A stretch of DNA of 51,985 nucleotides, taken from assembly GCF_000521465.1 (NCBI RefSeq), contig NZ_BAVR01000023.1, positions 1 to 51,985 of the forward strand, given 5' to 3'. This document shows positions 15,730 to 26,852 of this stretch, piece by piece. Numbering within the stretch: position 1 is the first letter of the stretch; each line of letters opens with the position of its first letter. This stretch comes from Acetivibrio straminisolvens JCM 21531. GTDB taxonomy: Bacteria; Bacillota; Clostridia; Acetivibrionales; Acetivibrionaceae. The notes below the pieces were generated by a model. The model saw nothing but the letters and a program-made list of their open reading frames with translations. It was not told the origin of the DNA and made no database searches. The position numbers were made by a program, and so were the translations under genes.

Positions 15730-18700
15730 ATGAAGAAAGAGTTTTTCAATAAACTTAGAATCGGAATTTCCATGGCGGTGATACTTTCTTTTGTTTTGCC
15801 TTTTGTACTAAGTATCCCCATACATGCTGAGGAAGAGCCGGAAAAGATATATTACGGTTTAAAAAATGCTTCTGCAGTCCTTGACAACATTAATTTTACC
15901 GATGTCAGAAACTCGGGAACATGGGCAAAGGAAGCTATTTATAAGGCAGCAGCTTTGGATATTGTAAAAGGCTATGGCAACAGGGTGTTTGGCCGCACAA
16001 ACTATGTGACAAAGGAAGAGGCAATTGCCATTATTTACAGGGTAGCCGGAAGAGAAAAGGACGCCCAGTTGGCCGCTGAAGCTCTGGATATCGCCAGAGA
16101 TATTGAGGATAAAAAGACCTATGCTCCAAGCATGTGGTCTGACGGGTATCTGAGACTTGCAGCCAATGAGGGCTTAATTAGCAGAGAGGATCTTGAAGAT
16201 GCTTTCAGTGCGGAACAAAGTGAACTGGGAACGGGGGCATTTTTAAGAAGAGCACCAGCCCAAAGACAAGAGGTAGCCTATTGGATTTCGAAGGTTTTGG
16301 GCATTGAGCCGTTTACGGGCAGCAGAAAATTTTCAACAGCTTTCGGGATTGGTCCGGCGCAGATCCTTTGAAAATTCCGTACATAGAAGCAGTGCTGGTT
16401 GAAAACATAATGAACGGCGAAGGAAACGGTTATTTCAGACCGACAGGCTTTGTAACCAGGGAACAAATCGCACAGATAATAATAAATGCAGATAAAAGAA
16501 TTCTTTCGCTTTTAGGCTATGAAAAAAGAATGGGTACTGTTGAAGACATTCGTAAGGAATACGATTTTACAGGAAACTCCCATGTTTATATCAATACCTT
16601 CCATATAAGAAACAGCAACGGCAAGCTACATAAGATTGTAACCGAGTCTGCCGACAACAGCCGGAGCGGATATAAAAATGAGCAGGGCGGAGCTGCCATA
16701 AGAAGTACTGACACCGATCTTATTGTTTACAAGGATGGATGGGTAGGAACAAGCTCGCTTTTGAAAGAGGGAGACAGAATAGAGTACATAACGACAGCGG
16801 ACGGAACAGTCAGGTATGTAAGAGTGATATCCGGTACATCGGATACAGAGTATATTGTTGCAAAGATAAAAGAAGTAAATCCGGAAATTTCTACGATAAA
16901 GGCAGCAGTTGGATTTTATCTTGAATACCCGGATGCTGATATGGACAGCATAAGTTTCGATTTCAGAAACAGCAGTGGAGCAGTTGATACAAAACTGGTA
17001 TACAGCAATATTGTAAAGGTGTATGTTGAAGGCAAAGCAGCAGACATAAAAGACATTACACCTGGGATGGATGCAATTCTTACCGTACAGGACAATATCA
17101 TAACTGTAATCAATACTCTGGATCTAAGGCTAAGAGAGCAGGGTGTGGTAAGCGGTATTGTGGAGGATAACAACCCTCACTTAGGCTATATAACCTTATA
17201 TAGTGAAGACGGTTTGCGTATGGAAGGATCCCTCAACAGGATAAAAACATATAACTATTCCAATCCGGAAGAAGTAACGGTATATAAGAATCATATTGCT
17301 GCAAAGCTTGAAGATATCGAGGGTGGTGATTCGGTGTACATAAAGCTTGACCAGAACGGAGCAATAGAGATGATAAGCGCTGTAGACAACTATATAGTAA
17401 AATATGGAAAAGTAATATCTGTAAGGTCAGGACTTATAAATGTGGCCTATGATGACGGTACACAGCAAATTCTTAATGTAGATGAAAACATTCCGATTGT
17501 AAGGGATAAAAAGCTTGTGGATTTTGATTCTCTAAAGGACGGAGACAGGGTAAAACTCCTTTTGAATATTACAGACAAAGCAACAACTCTTAAAAAGCTT
17601 ACAATAGAAGGAGATGAACATTTCATCACAAATATTTACCGGGGTGTGGTATCGTCAGTGGATGACATCTCAAAAAAGATGGTACTTCAAAACCTTGAGG
17701 TGTTTAACAACGGAAAGTGGGAGAGGACCGGGCAAAAGGGCTTTACCACACTGAAGATGTCTGAGGAAAATAAATTTGTTTATAATGACAATATCGTAAA
17801 TGTGCGCCAGGTAAAAGAGCTTCTTGCAGGCAGTTCGGCGTATATTGCCGTTGAGAAAGACTATGGCGGAAGTGAAAAGGCAGTACTGGTATCCGTTAAA
17901 AATTCCAAAGACAGCGAAGCTCCTGTATTTAGCGACAGTATCATATCAAGCACTGCCGGAAACAAAGGGGAATTTACCTTGGCGAAAGAGTATCTGAACA
18001 TTTCCTACGGCAACGGCACAATCATTATAAAGGACAACAGACTAGTTACTGCCAGCAGCATAAATTCGGAGGATAGAGCATATGTTGTTGCAAACAGAAG
18101 CTATGACGACGGAAAATACTATGCCAGCGTAGTTAAGATAAATGAAAAAACGGATTCGAATTTCTTTACGATATATCGCGGAAGAATAGCAAATATAAAT
18201 GAGAATAGTGACTTTACGCTGGAGTCTTATTCGGAGCTTGACGGAGTCAATTGGAAATACTATAACACTCCTCGAACTTTCAGAATCACATATGACACTC
18301 GGATTCTGGATGATGAAGGGTCGTAGGACAAAGGAACTTCACGGACTTTGGGGATTCAAGCTATAAGAACAGGACGGTATATGTATTGTCCAACGGTGCC
18401 GATGCTGTGTTGATTAGTACCGCACCTTACGGTGATATCAATGCAAAAGGTAAAATTTACGAAATTGTTTCTGAAAATGAAGGTGATTCGGAAGCGGTAG
18501 AAGGACAGCAAGAGCCCCAAGGATTTAAACTTCAGAACGCAAAAGTCTATGATTCACAATTGCATATGTGGATAGACAGTAAAGAATTGGAGATTACCCT
18601 CCTTAAAAACAGCATTATACTGAAAAACAACAGCATTGTAAAACCGTCCGAGCTAAAGAAAGGAGACAGTATAAGGCTTATCAAGAAGGACGGAAATCGG

Positions 18701-18733
18701 ACAGGAGATGCCTACATTATATTCGTTGATTAA
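15730..18733 (+). CDS. SLH-domain cell-surface protein with N-terminal anchor (two frameshifts)
   Basis: About 1000 residues after repair. A signal peptide (KLRIGISMAVILSFVLPFVL, residues about 9-35) is followed by SLH repeats in the N-terminal quarter: NINFTDVRNSGTWAKEAIYK near residue 55, then YIEAVLVENIMNGEGNGYFRP with FVTREQIAQIII near 225. The rest is a series of beta-rich segments of the pattern GxVxxIxxGxxxVxxxDG. Frame breaks near 16318 (add G: ACGGGC to ACGGGGC gives FRDWSGADPLKIPYIEA) and near 18319 (add G gives DDEGVVGQRNFTDFG). SLH domains bind pyruvylated secondary cell-wall polymer. The next gene is another SLH protein, so this is a surface-protein operon. Confidence 0.83.
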
Positions 18734-18762
18734 ATATATTTAGCTTGCGGAGGCGAAGCAGT

Positions 18763-20306
18763 ATGATAAAAAGGGGATTGGCATTTATTACAACCATATT
18801 TATAATTATGATTATAGCAGGTGGGTTACCTGTATATGCAAGAGAAGGGGATGGTGGATACGAAGGAGGTATCTCCAGCGGAGAGGCACCGGGCAAGACC
18901 TCATTTGAGTATAAAGAGGTATGCTTTATAACCGGTGAACCCGTAGTATTTGAGGGAACTCTGACCGTAAAAAAGACATTGAAACAGGATAAAACAACAG
19001 GGAAAAATGTAATTACGTCAAATTACACATACAACCTTAAGAACCTTGAAAAAGACGCAACCTTGACAAGATTTCTGTCATATACACTACTCTTACGGAA
19101 AAGGGGAACGGTCAGATAATTGAAGAGACGGGGTTTGGCGGAAGATGCACCGAAGTGGTGAGAATCGGCTCTACTACATATACTTTGGAAAGTTATGATT
19201 TTACAAAGACAAACATAAAGGATCCAAAGCCTGCAGTGGACTATTTTGCCGGGAATTTGTGGGGAAGAAAGACATACAGGACCGGTACCGGTACAAACAG
19301 CGGAGAAGTTACCGTTGAGATATCCGGAGATTATTATGGATATAACCAGTTTTGGGGAACAGTTGAGACCCAAGTTATAAATTATGTGATAGAGAGTCAG
19401 AAAAAAAGCGGCGGAGTAATAGACCGCTGGGGTGGAACTGCAAGTGTAAGTATTTCGTCTACAACAACAAAGAAGATTGACTATGTTGAAAACAAGCCGG
19501 ATGTCATAAGCTTTGATGGCGGCTTTGTAGAGAGCCAGTACAACAACAGCATACTGCAGTATACGGCAAAACTTCCCGAGTTTGACCATCAGGGTGTTTC
19601 CACCGACAGAATGGTTGAGACAAAAGGAAGCCTTATGATTGAAAGTTTTCCCACAAGCAGAAGGCTTTTGGTGCCGGAGCTGAATCATTTGAGAGGACAC
19701 TGGCTGAAAATGATATCAAGGCGCTGTACAGCTTGGAAATATTCAAGGAAAATCCCGCAAGGTTTGACCCTCAAGAAGTCATGACCAGCAGAGTTTGCTG
19801 AAGCCATTGTGCTTGCTGCCAGTGAAGTCCCGAAAGACTCGCTTCTTGTGGAATCTAAAACCACCAAAAAGTCTTCTAACATAAAAGAAGAGATAATATC
19901 TCCTTTTAACGATGTACCGACGGGAAGCAAATACTTTGAAAGCATAAACAGTGCATTTAAAAGGGGAATGATAAGCGGAAGAGGGGACAAAATTTTTGCT
20001 CCTGAGGATTATCTTACTACAGCGGATGCCATTACAATATTGATAAGGGTTTTGGGGCTTGAAGGGCTTGCTCCTTCAAGCGGAGCAGTGACGGTGTTCA
20101 GGGATAGTGACGATATTCCCGGGTATGCGAGAAATTCGGTCTATGTTGCCTATAGAATCGGTCTTGTAATGGGAGATGACAAAGGCTATCTAAAGCCCAA
20201 TGACTATATTACAAAAGCCAGGGCAGCGGTAATTATCAATAATTTTATAGATTATATGAGAAATGATTTAAAAAAGGATTACAGAGATAGGATTGTAAAT
20301 TATTAA
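18763..20306 (+). CDS. SLH-domain cell-surface protein with C-terminal anchor (three frameshifts)
   Basis: About 515 residues after repair. A signal peptide (residues 1-28) is followed by a region of unknown fold rich in Thr, Gly and Tyr, and then three SLH repeats (from about residue 320): NDIKALYSLEIFKENPARF with MTRAEFAEAIVLA, then SPFNDVPTGSKYFESINSAF, then YVAYRIGLVMGDDKGYLKP. The frame breaks near 19077, 19660 and 19788; adding one, one and two G's respectively restores a continuous SLH-type sequence. The exact base at 19077 is the least certain. Start ATG 18763 follows TGCGGAGGCG. Lies 29 bases after the preceding SLH gene and just before an S41 protease. Confidence 0.78.
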
Positions 20307-20337
20307 GTGCTGATAAATAGCATCAAAGAAAAGGGGA

Positions 20338-21853
20338 ATGAATGTGACGGGCAAATCATTAAAACGGGTACTGTTATCTTTAGTTATCTTCTGTATTTTA
20401 ATTTCGGGAGTAGGAATTGCGTATGCGGAGGAAGTTGAGATAGAAGATAAGGGAATTTCTTATTCGGACTATTTCAAAGGAATTTTCGATATGGCAGAGG
20501 ACAGATACAAGGGCGAAGTGACTAGGAAGCAAATGATAGAAGGTGCTTTGAAGGGGATATTTGATACAATGGACTCTTACACCGTGTATTATACAATGGA
20601 AGAGGCACAGGCCTTTTTTACCGATATAAACGGCTCTTATACGGGAATAGGAGTGGTCATGTCGGAAGTTGACGGAAAAATATTGATAGACCGGGTGTAT
20701 TCATCTTCACCGGCAGAGGAAGCAGGCATAAAAAGCGGCGACGTGATAGTTGAAGTTGACGGCAAAAGTATTGAGAATTTTTCTTTAGATGAAGTGGCCG
20801 GGCTTATAAAAGGCCCTAAGGGTACAAAGGTTGTAATAGGAGTGTTGAGGGATGGAGCGGACAAAATAATAAAATTTGAAGTGACCAGAAGAGAAATAAT
20901 TCTAAATCCTGTCACCTATAAAATTGATGGCGATATAGGCTATATAAAGCTGGAAATGTTTAATTCCAATGCAAGCAAGGCCATGGAAGAAGCTCTTAGG
21001 CAAATGGATAAGAAAAATATAACGAAGATAATTCTTGACTTGAGAGACAACCCGGGCGGGGATGTAAATCAGGCAGTGTCAATTGCCAGAATGTTTGTGA
21101 AGAATGGGCTTATTACAAAACTCGATTTCAAGTCGGAATCGCAAATCGATGAGGTTTATTATTCCAATTTAAAAGAACTGAAATATAAACTCGCGGTATT
21201 GGTGAATGAATGGAGTGCAAGTGCTTCGGAGATATTGGCAGGAGCCATACAGGATACCGCTTCGGGGACTCTCGTAGGATCAAAAACCTTTGGTAAAGGC
21301 AAGGTCCAAAATCTTTATCCCATACTGACACCGGAAGCAGTGGAAAAGTATGAAAAAGAAACCGGAGAAATATTTGTAAACGGATATGAGTTAATGGGAA
21401 AGTACGGTATATATCCATCCGATGATGAAGTAATCGGATGGCTGAAAATAACAACAGGGGAATACTATACTCCCAATGAGGATGATTGACGGGGTTGGGC
21501 TTGAGCCTGACATTTACGTAGAAAATAGCCCGGAGGGAAAATATAAAGTTCTTGAAGGGATAAAAAAGCTTCGAAAGGTGACAAAACCTTCCCTGAACAC
21601 TGAAAGCGAGGATGTGTTGAACGCGGAAAGCATTTTAGCGGTATTGGGATACGATGTGGGGACACCGGATAATCTTATGGATGAAAAAACCGTTCGGGCG
21701 GTGGCACAGTTCCAAAAAGACTGCGGATTGTATTCTTACGGTGTTTTAGACTTTGCCACACAGCAGGAGCTGAATGATAAACTTGATGAATTGATTCTTA
21801 TGAAGGACAGGGACAGTCAATATGAAAAGGCAGTTGAATTACTCAAGAATTAA
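20338..21853 (+). CDS. S41 C-terminal processing protease with PDZ and peptidoglycan-binding domains (one frameshift)
   Basis: CtpA-type secreted protease, about 505 residues after repair. Signal/anchor at 7-30, PDZ domain about 95-180, S41 catalytic domain with LVNEWSASASEI and GSKTFGKGKVQ. By family alignment the dyad is Ser295-Lys320. A C-terminal PG_binding_1 domain follows (ILAVLGYDVG, DEKTVRAVAQFQ). The frame is lost near 21478; adding two G's (AATGAGGATG to AATGGGAGGATG) gives YYTPNGRMIDGVGLEPD, the canonical family junction. ATG 20338 lies immediately after AAAGGGGA; the in-frame GTG at 20344 is better spaced and may be the true start. It likely processes envelope proteins; the two SLH proteins upstream are possible clients by context only. 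Confidence 0.88.
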
Positions 21854-21914
21854 TATGTATTTGAGACTGTCATACGTGTCTAAAAATAATATATGATTAA
21901 ATATGGAAAATATA

Positions 21915-21943
21915 TTGACATACAATTTTGTTAACTGTATAAT
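21915..21943 (+). promoter_or_regulatory. Perfect-consensus sigma-A promoter
   Basis: TTGACA (21915-21920), 17-base spacer, TATAAT (21938-21943). It lies about 650 bases before the nearest gene start, so it drives a long leader or a small RNA. Confidence 0.65.
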
Positions 21944-22449
21944 TATTGTAAGAATATATATTTTATAATCTTTACGGTTGACACTTTAAAAATTCCTTAA
22001 TCTAGTTTTGCATTATATTCATCGACATAAATTAAATCCGATAGATAAGCTGTTAACCTATGTGGTCCAAAGTTCCAAATGAGTGATGAGTTTTATTTTA
22101 TTGTATTACCTTCTATTATTGTGCTTGATTTTTATTTGCATGTGGGAGACAAGTTTTTGTGAAAAATGTGTACTTAAACTCACTTGATTTGGAATGGAGA
22201 AGTTATTAATTTAGGGGAGAATATTATAATTAAAAAAATAATATTATAATGACCGGAAAGTTCCTGAAAGGTTTAGGGGAGGCAGAATTTCATATTCTGT
22301 AAAAGTAAATGGGACTTGGGTCTGCGAGGTTAGCAGCTTTTTTATTAGTTCATCAAGATTTTTCGCTTGTAAAAAGATTTTCTTACATTGCTCCGTTATA
22401 ATTCCATCGAAGTTTATCCCTGGAATAATAATTGCATAAAAAATTTCTA

Positions 22450-22478
22450 TTGACACTCTCAAGACTCATATATAAAAT
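22450..22478 (+). promoter_or_regulatory. pyrG-proximal promoter
   Basis: TTGACA (22450-22455), 17-base spacer, TAAAAT (22473-22478). Transcripts would begin near 22486 and run into the hairpin at 22540. Confidence 0.6.
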
Positions 22479-22539
22479 ATAATCGTATGTTCTTTATAAT
22501 TTATTTATGACGATAAAATATAAAATTTTAAGCAATAAT

Positions 22540-22581
22540 CAAATCAGCCGTGAAGTGCTTTCCCGGCTGAAGTTGTTTTTT
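22540..22581 (+). terminator. Terminator-like hairpin in the pyrG leader (attenuator candidate)
   Basis: CAAATCAGCCG (22540-22550) pairs with CGGCTGAAGTTG (22565-22576), followed by TTTTT. It lies between the pyrG promoter and the pyrG ribosome site 3 bases beyond the T-run, so it must be read through for pyrG expression. The loop carries a pyrimidine tract (CTTTCCC), as in the Bacillus pyrG attenuator, but I do not see the initiating GGG run that the stuttering mechanism needs. Confidence 0.65.
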
Positions 22582-22598
22582 CATGGAGGATTGAAATC

Positions 22599-24212
22599 AT
22601 GTCTGTTAAGTACATTTTTGTAACTGGCGGTGTTGTTTCCGGGCTTGGAAAAGGAATAACTGCCGCTTCACTGGGGAGACTTTTAAAAGCCAGAGGTCTT
22701 CGAGTTACTATTCAAAAGTTTGACCCATATATTAATGTCGATCCGGGTACAATGAGCCCGTATCAGCACGGAGAAGTGTTCGTAACCGATGACGGAGCTG
22801 AGACGGACTTGGACCTGGGTCATTATGAGAGATTTATAGATGAAAATTTGAACAAGAACAGCAATATCACCACCGGTAAAATATACTGGTCCATTATCAA
22901 CAAGGAAAGAAAAGGCGATTTTCTCGGTGGTACTGTGCAGGTTATACCCCATGTGACCAACGAGATTAAAAATAGAATTTATCTGGTTGGCAAAAACAGC
23001 AATACCGATGTGGTAATTACCGAGATAGGCGGTACAGTAGGGGATATTGAGAGTCTGCCTTTCTTGGAAGCTATTCGCCAGGTGGCAAGTGACGTAGGCA
23101 GAGAGAATGTGATTTACATACACGTTACCCTTGTCCCGTATCTGAGTAAGTCCGGAGAGCTCAAGACAAAGCCTACTCAGCACAGTGTTAAAGAGCTAAG
23201 AAGCCTTGGAATACAGCCGGATATAATTGTCTGCCGTACGGAAAAGAGACTTTCAAACGAAATGAAGGACAAGATTGGGCTATTTTGCAATATACCGGGA
23301 GAGTGGGTAATTCAGAATCTTGATGCGGAGTCCCTATATGAAATTCCTTTGATGCTTGAAGAAGAAGGATTGGCCAATATTGTTTGCAAGCGTTTAAATC
23401 TTAATTGTGTGGAACCGGACATGACCGAATGGTGCGAATTGGTAAACAGGCAGAAAAACTTGAGCAAGTCTGTGACCATAGCCCTTGTAGGAAAATATGT
23501 TGAGCTCCACGATGCATATCTTAGTGTTGTAGAGGCTCTCAATCACGGAGGAATAGCCAATGATGCTGAAGTAAATATAAAGTGGATAAATTCCGAAGAG
23601 TTAAGTGACGGCAATCTTGAAAGCATGCTTGGCGATGCAGACGGTATACTTGTGCCCGGGGGATTTGGCGACAGAGGTATAGAAGGAAAAATTCTTGCAG
23701 CAAAGTATGCCCGTGAAAACGGTGTTCCGTACTTTGGTATTTGTCTTGGAATGCAAATGGCTGTTATAGAATTTGCAAGAAATGTCGTCGGTCTTAAGAT
23801 GGCAAACAGCTCAGAATTCGATGTCGAAAGTCCTCATCCTGTCATTGACATTATGCCGGAGCAAAAAGATATAGATGAAAAAGGCGGTACAATGAGACTG
23901 GGACTTTATCCTTGCAAAATCAAAAAAGACTCCGTTACTTATAACATATATGGGGACGAGCTTATATATGAAAGACACAGGCACAGGTATGAGTTCAACA
24001 ACGAATACAGAGAGCTTTTGACATCAAAAGGATTGGTTTTGGCAGGTTTGTCTCCAAGTGAAAAGCTGGTAGAAATTATTGAGCTAAAAGAACATCCCTG
24101 GTTTATCGGAGTTCAGTTCCATCCGGAGTTTAAATCGAGACCCAACAGACCCCATCCTTTGTTCAAGGATTTTATAAGGGCTGCAGTGGAAAAACGATAT
24201 AAACAGCAATAG
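22599..24212 (+). CDS. pyrG: CTP synthase
   Basis: 537 residues, intact. It makes CTP from UTP, ATP and glutamine. The N-terminal synthetase domain begins [20 protein letters not shown] with the P-loop-like GLGKG, followed by [22 protein letters not shown] and [16 protein letters not shown]. The C-terminal class I glutamine amidotransferase has PGGFGDRG, the nucleophile Cys382 in YFGICLGMQ, and [12 protein letters not shown] with the catalytic His and Glu. TGGAGGA precedes ATG 22599. The leader contains a terminator, suggesting attenuation by CTP supply. Confidence 0.98.
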   Translation: MSVKYIFVTGGVVSGLGKGITAASLGRLLKARGLRVTIQKFDPYINVDPGTMSPYQHGEVFVTDDGAETDLDLGHYERFIDENLNKNSNITTGKIYWSIINKERKGDFLGGTVQVIPHVTNEIKNRIYLVGKNSNTDVVITEIGGTVGDIESLPFLEAIRQVASDVGRENVIYIHVTLVPYLSKSGELKTKPTQHSVKELRSLGIQPDIIVCRTEKRLSNEMKDKIGLFCNIPGEWVIQNLDAESLYEIPLMLEEEGLANIVCKRLNLNCVEPDMTEWCELVNRQKNLSKSVTIALVGKYVELHDAYLSVVEALNHGGIANDAEVNIKWINSEELSDGNLESMLGDADGILVPGGFGDRGIEGKILAAKYARENGVPYFGICLGMQMAVIEFARNVVGLKMANSSEFDVESPHPVIDIMPEQKDIDEKGGTMRLGLYPCKIKKDSVTYNIYGDELIYERHRHRYEFNNEYRELLTSKGLVLAGLSPSEKLVEIIELKEHPWFIGVQFHPEFKSRPNRPHPLFKDFIRAAVEKRYKQQ

Positions 24213-24240
24213 TATAAAAGTGGCTTAAAGATATAAAAAA

Positions 24241-24275
24241 CGGCTGTCCGGTTGACGGACAGCGTTTTTAAAGCA
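24241..24275 (+). terminator. Intrinsic terminator between convergent pyrG and HAAS gene
   Basis: GGCTGTCCG and CGGACAGC form a GC-rich stem with loop GTTGA, flanked by A's before and T's after, so usable in both directions. Confidence 0.85.
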
Positions 24276-24289
24276 ATTGCTTTATTTAA

Positions 24290-25258
24290 TTATTTATCGG
24301 CTTTAATTGCGCTGTAGAATGCTGCAAAGCCTCCGAAAAGAATCCCGGTTATCGGAAATACCACCCAGCATATGTGCCAGAGGTTAAAAACAAAGCCACA
24401 GAACAAAAAGATGCAAACCGCAAGCGGCCAGATAACTCCGGCAATAGCTCCTATGACTTTATTCTGTTTTATTTTTTCCGGATTGTAATCGCCTGTTTTC
24501 ATTAGCTTTTTATAAGAATCGGAGACACTGCTGCTTGTTATAAAAATAAATACTGCCGCAGCTATCATTAAAAGCATAACGCATACTCCAAATTCGGCCA
24601 AAGGTTTATACAATGAGAAGGCAAGCAAAACAACGACAGAGAGTATGCAAAGACTGACGCCTATAATAATACGGATACTTTGTTTTTGATTAATGTCAGG
24701 TAATTCCGAGTTTAAAATGTTTCTTAAACTCGATGAGATTTCAAACTCGCCTTTTTCAATGAATTTGTACTTTTCGTGCTTTGTTTCGGAATATATGAAG
24801 AGAGCCACAGCTGGAACAATGAATAAAAACAAGATTATAACAGGCAATATTTCTCTGGTGTCTTCACTGAGAAATTGAAAAATCAGATTGCGCTCCAGCA
24901 GCAAAAATAGGAATATTAAAAGGGTAACTCCCAAAAAAATCAGCCCGACTCCTGTTGCAATCAAGTAGGAAGTTTTTTGTTTCAGTGAAATAAATTGCAT
25001 TGCTACGTCATCATCTATTACGGGATATTTTCCGCTTTTTGAAGACGGGGAAATATCCATTTCCTCCAGCAGTTCATCTATGTTGCCGAATTCGGAAATA
25101 ACAATACCGATAGCTTCATTTTCAGGTTTTCCGCTGTTCTTAAGTTCGTTATATCTTTCTTCCATGTTGTAGTAAATCTCTCTTTTTAGTCTCTCCATTT
25201 CTTTCGTTTTGGGTAAATTGATAAAAATGTTGTCAAGATAGCTTTTAATTGTCTCCAT
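24290..25258 (-). CDS. HAAS-domain membrane protein paired with PadR
   Basis: 322 residues. An N-terminal cytoplasmic helical HAAS/DUF1700-type domain (METIKSYLDNIFINLPKTKEM to about residue 70, ending EFGNIDELLEEM) is followed by about seven hydrophobic segments in pairs. Overlaps the upstream padR gene by 14 bases, so the two are translationally coupled. HAAS proteins are almost always encoded next to PadR repressors. Their role is usually envelope stress or export, but for this one no function can be stated. Reading frame intact. Confidence 0.8.
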   Translation of the reverse strand: METIKSYLDNIFINLPKTKEMERLKREIYYNMEERYNELKNSGKPENEAIGIVISEFGNIDELLEEMDISPSSKSGKYPVIDDDVAMQFISLKQKTSYLIATGVGLIFLGVTLLIFLFLLLERNLIFQFLSEDTREILPVIILFLFIVPAVALFIYSETKHEKYKFIEKGEFEISSSLRNILNSELPDINQKQSIRIIIGVSLCILSVVVLLAFSLYKPLAEFGVCVMLLMIAAAVFIFITSSSVSDSYKKLMKTGDYNPEKIKQNKVIGAIAGVIWPLAVCIFLFCGFVFNLWHICWVVFPITGILFGGFAAFYSAIKADK

Positions 25259-25589
25259 AACTTACCATCTCCTTTACAAATTTATTAATTACTTTTTTGG
25301 TCAGTTCCCACTCTTTGCACTTTTCTCTATAGTATTTGATTCCCTCCGGGGTTATCCGGTAGTAAGTTCTCCTTTTACCTTGAGTTTCTTCTCCGTAGTA
25401 GGATTCGATATATCCGTTTTTTTCAAGACGCGCGAAGGCAGAGTATAGTGTCGTTTCTTTCATAACGTATAGCTCGTTTGTTATTGAACGGATATTTTTT
25501 GAAATCTCATAGCCATAGGAATCACCTTCTATAAGGAGGCTTAGAATAATGGTGTCGTTATAACCCCGTATTACATCACTGCTAATCAC
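25245..25589 (-). CDS. PadR-family transcriptional regulator
   Basis: 114 residues: winged helix typical of PadR-s1 (ILSLLIEGDSYGYEISKNI, then ATLYSAFARLEKNGYIESYY-like spacing and GKRRTYYRITPEGIKYY). GTG start at 25589 after AAAGGAGGAATT. It probably represses its own operon with the HAAS gene by binding the inverted repeat at 25632-25668, which overlaps the promoter. Confidence 0.9.
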   Translation of the reverse strand: MISSDVIRGYNDTIILSLLIEGDSYGYEISKNIRSITNELYVMKETTLYSAFARLEKNGYIESYYGEETQGKRRTYYRITPEGIKYYREKCKEWELTKKVINKFVKEMVSYGDN

Positions 25590-25631
25590 CGGAATTCCTC
25601 CTTTAATATTACTACGCCTGACGTACTTCGT

Positions 25632-25668
25632 CTGTCGTGGTAATATTGTAACACAATTACTACGACAG
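25632..25668 (-). promoter_or_regulatory. Inverted-repeat operator and promoter of the padR-HAAS operon
   Basis: CTGTCGTGGTAAT (25632-25644) and ATTACTACGACAG (25656-25668) are 13-base inverted repeats with one mismatch and an 11-base spacer. A third partial copy, ATTACTACG, lies near 25606-25614. On the - strand, TTTACC-17-TACAAT is readable, with the -10 inside the repeat, as expected for an autoregulated PadR promoter. Confidence 0.6.
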
Positions 25669-25912
25669 GTAAAGTAGTTATTGAAAAAAAAGTCAAAATT
25701 TAAATATTTTCATGCAAAATAATGTTCATCTGTCCTATATATAGATTTTGATACAAATAATTTAATGTATAGTATAATTCGTTTTCAATTTGTAAACAAT
25801 TATACTAAACAATAAAAGTTTATATTGTAAAAAAAATTAGGGTATGGAACCATTTTGGAATTAAAAATTAATCTAAAACCAGTTTGATTACCGAATACGG
25901 GGGGATAATATT

Positions 25913-26611
25913 ATGTTAAATTCATTAAATGGCGCAAACAAGAAAAATATATTACCGAAGGTACTTACGGCAGTTATCCTTTTGATAACGATTCTGTCGG
26001 GTGTTGCATTAATATCCTATTCCGAGAATGTTAGCAACGGGCTGGCCGATAACATAATTCGCCTGCATGTGTTGGCAAACAGTGATTCTCCGGAAGATCA
26101 GCAGCTAAAAAGGGATGTCAGGGATGTTGTAATAAACTTTATGAAGGGCAAGCTTGAAAATGTCAAGGATCTGGAAACGACAAAAAGGATAATAGAAGAA
26201 AACTCTGAAGCTATAAAGCAGGTTGCCCTTAATGAGATTAAGAGACAGAATAAAGATTATGACGTGAAGGTTATGCTTGGGAAGTATCCTTTTCCCACCA
26301 AGGTTTATGGGGATATAAGTCTTCCGGCCGGAAACTACCAGGCTTTAAGGATTGTTATCGGTAATGGAGAAGGACAAAATTGGTGGTGTGTGCTTTTTCC
26401 ACCCTTATGCTTTGTGGATGCTACTCACGGAACTGTGCCGGATTCGGTAAAGAATGATTTGAAAGAGGTTCTTAGCGACGAGGAGTATTGTCTTATTACA
26501 ACATTAGATAAAGATGAAGAAATTGATATAGAGATAAAATTCAAGATTGTTGAAATGTTTCAGAATTCAAAGATAAAGATTGCAAGTGCAATGAATAGAA
26601 TATTTCAATAA
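25913..26611 (+). CDS. spoIIR: Stage II sporulation protein R
   Basis: 232 residues. N-terminal signal/anchor (residues about 15-35), then the family hallmarks IIRLHVLANSDSPEDQQLK and GEGQNWWCVLFPPLCFVD. SpoIIR is made in the forespore and secreted to trigger SpoIIGA cleavage of pro-sigma-E in the mother cell. ATG 25913 follows GGGGGGATAATAT. Intact and monocistronic, ending in a terminator. Confirms an endospore former. Confidence 0.95.
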   Translation: MLNSLNGANKKNILPKVLTAVILLITILSGVALISYSENVSNGLADNIIRLHVLANSDSPEDQQLKRDVRDVVINFMKGKLENVKDLETTKRIIEENSEAIKQVALNEIKRQNKDYDVKVMLGKYPFPTKVYGDISLPAGNYQALRIVIGNGEGQNWWCVLFPPLCFVDATHGTVPDSVKNDLKEVLSDEEYCLITTLDKDEEIDIEIKFKIVEMFQNSKIKIASAMNRIFQ

Positions 26612-26637
26612 TGGGCACAGGAAGATAATTTAATGCA

Positions 26638-26681
26638 TAAAATTCCCTGCTGGATTTTCATGATTTCCTTCAGGGAATTTT
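26638..26681 (+). terminator. Intrinsic terminator after spoIIR
   Basis: AAATTCCCTG (26639-26648) pairs with CAGGGAATTT (near 26671-26680), followed by T's. Confidence 0.75.
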
Positions 26682-26852
26682 CATGTTTGCCGTTTCAAAT
26701 TAAAAATGAAGGCAGCATATTGAAGATATACATGCATTTGATATATACTTTATATATATACTTTTATCGTATATATTTTTTTTAGAAGCATTTCTTTTTT
26801 TCGCAAGGCTGTTGTTAAAAACTTTTATATCCCCAAAAATGAGGTGAGCTAT

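Larger units (their letters stand above)
21854..22598. other. 745-base gene-free leader region before pyrG
   Basis: AT-rich, no convincing ORF. It contains a consensus promoter at 21915, a second promoter at 22450 and a terminator hairpin at 22540. A 72-codon ORF on the - strand (22462-22244) starts at TTG without a ribosome site and resembles nothing I can name. Confidence 0.6.

Noticed and set aside
19023..19700. 225-codon - strand ORF opposite the second SLH gene
   Set aside because: Shadow of the sense gene; Cys-rich, low-quality composition and no ribosome site.
22244..22462. 72-codon - strand ORF before pyrG
   Set aside because: TTG start without a ribosome site, no recognisable family, and it overlaps the pyrG promoter region.
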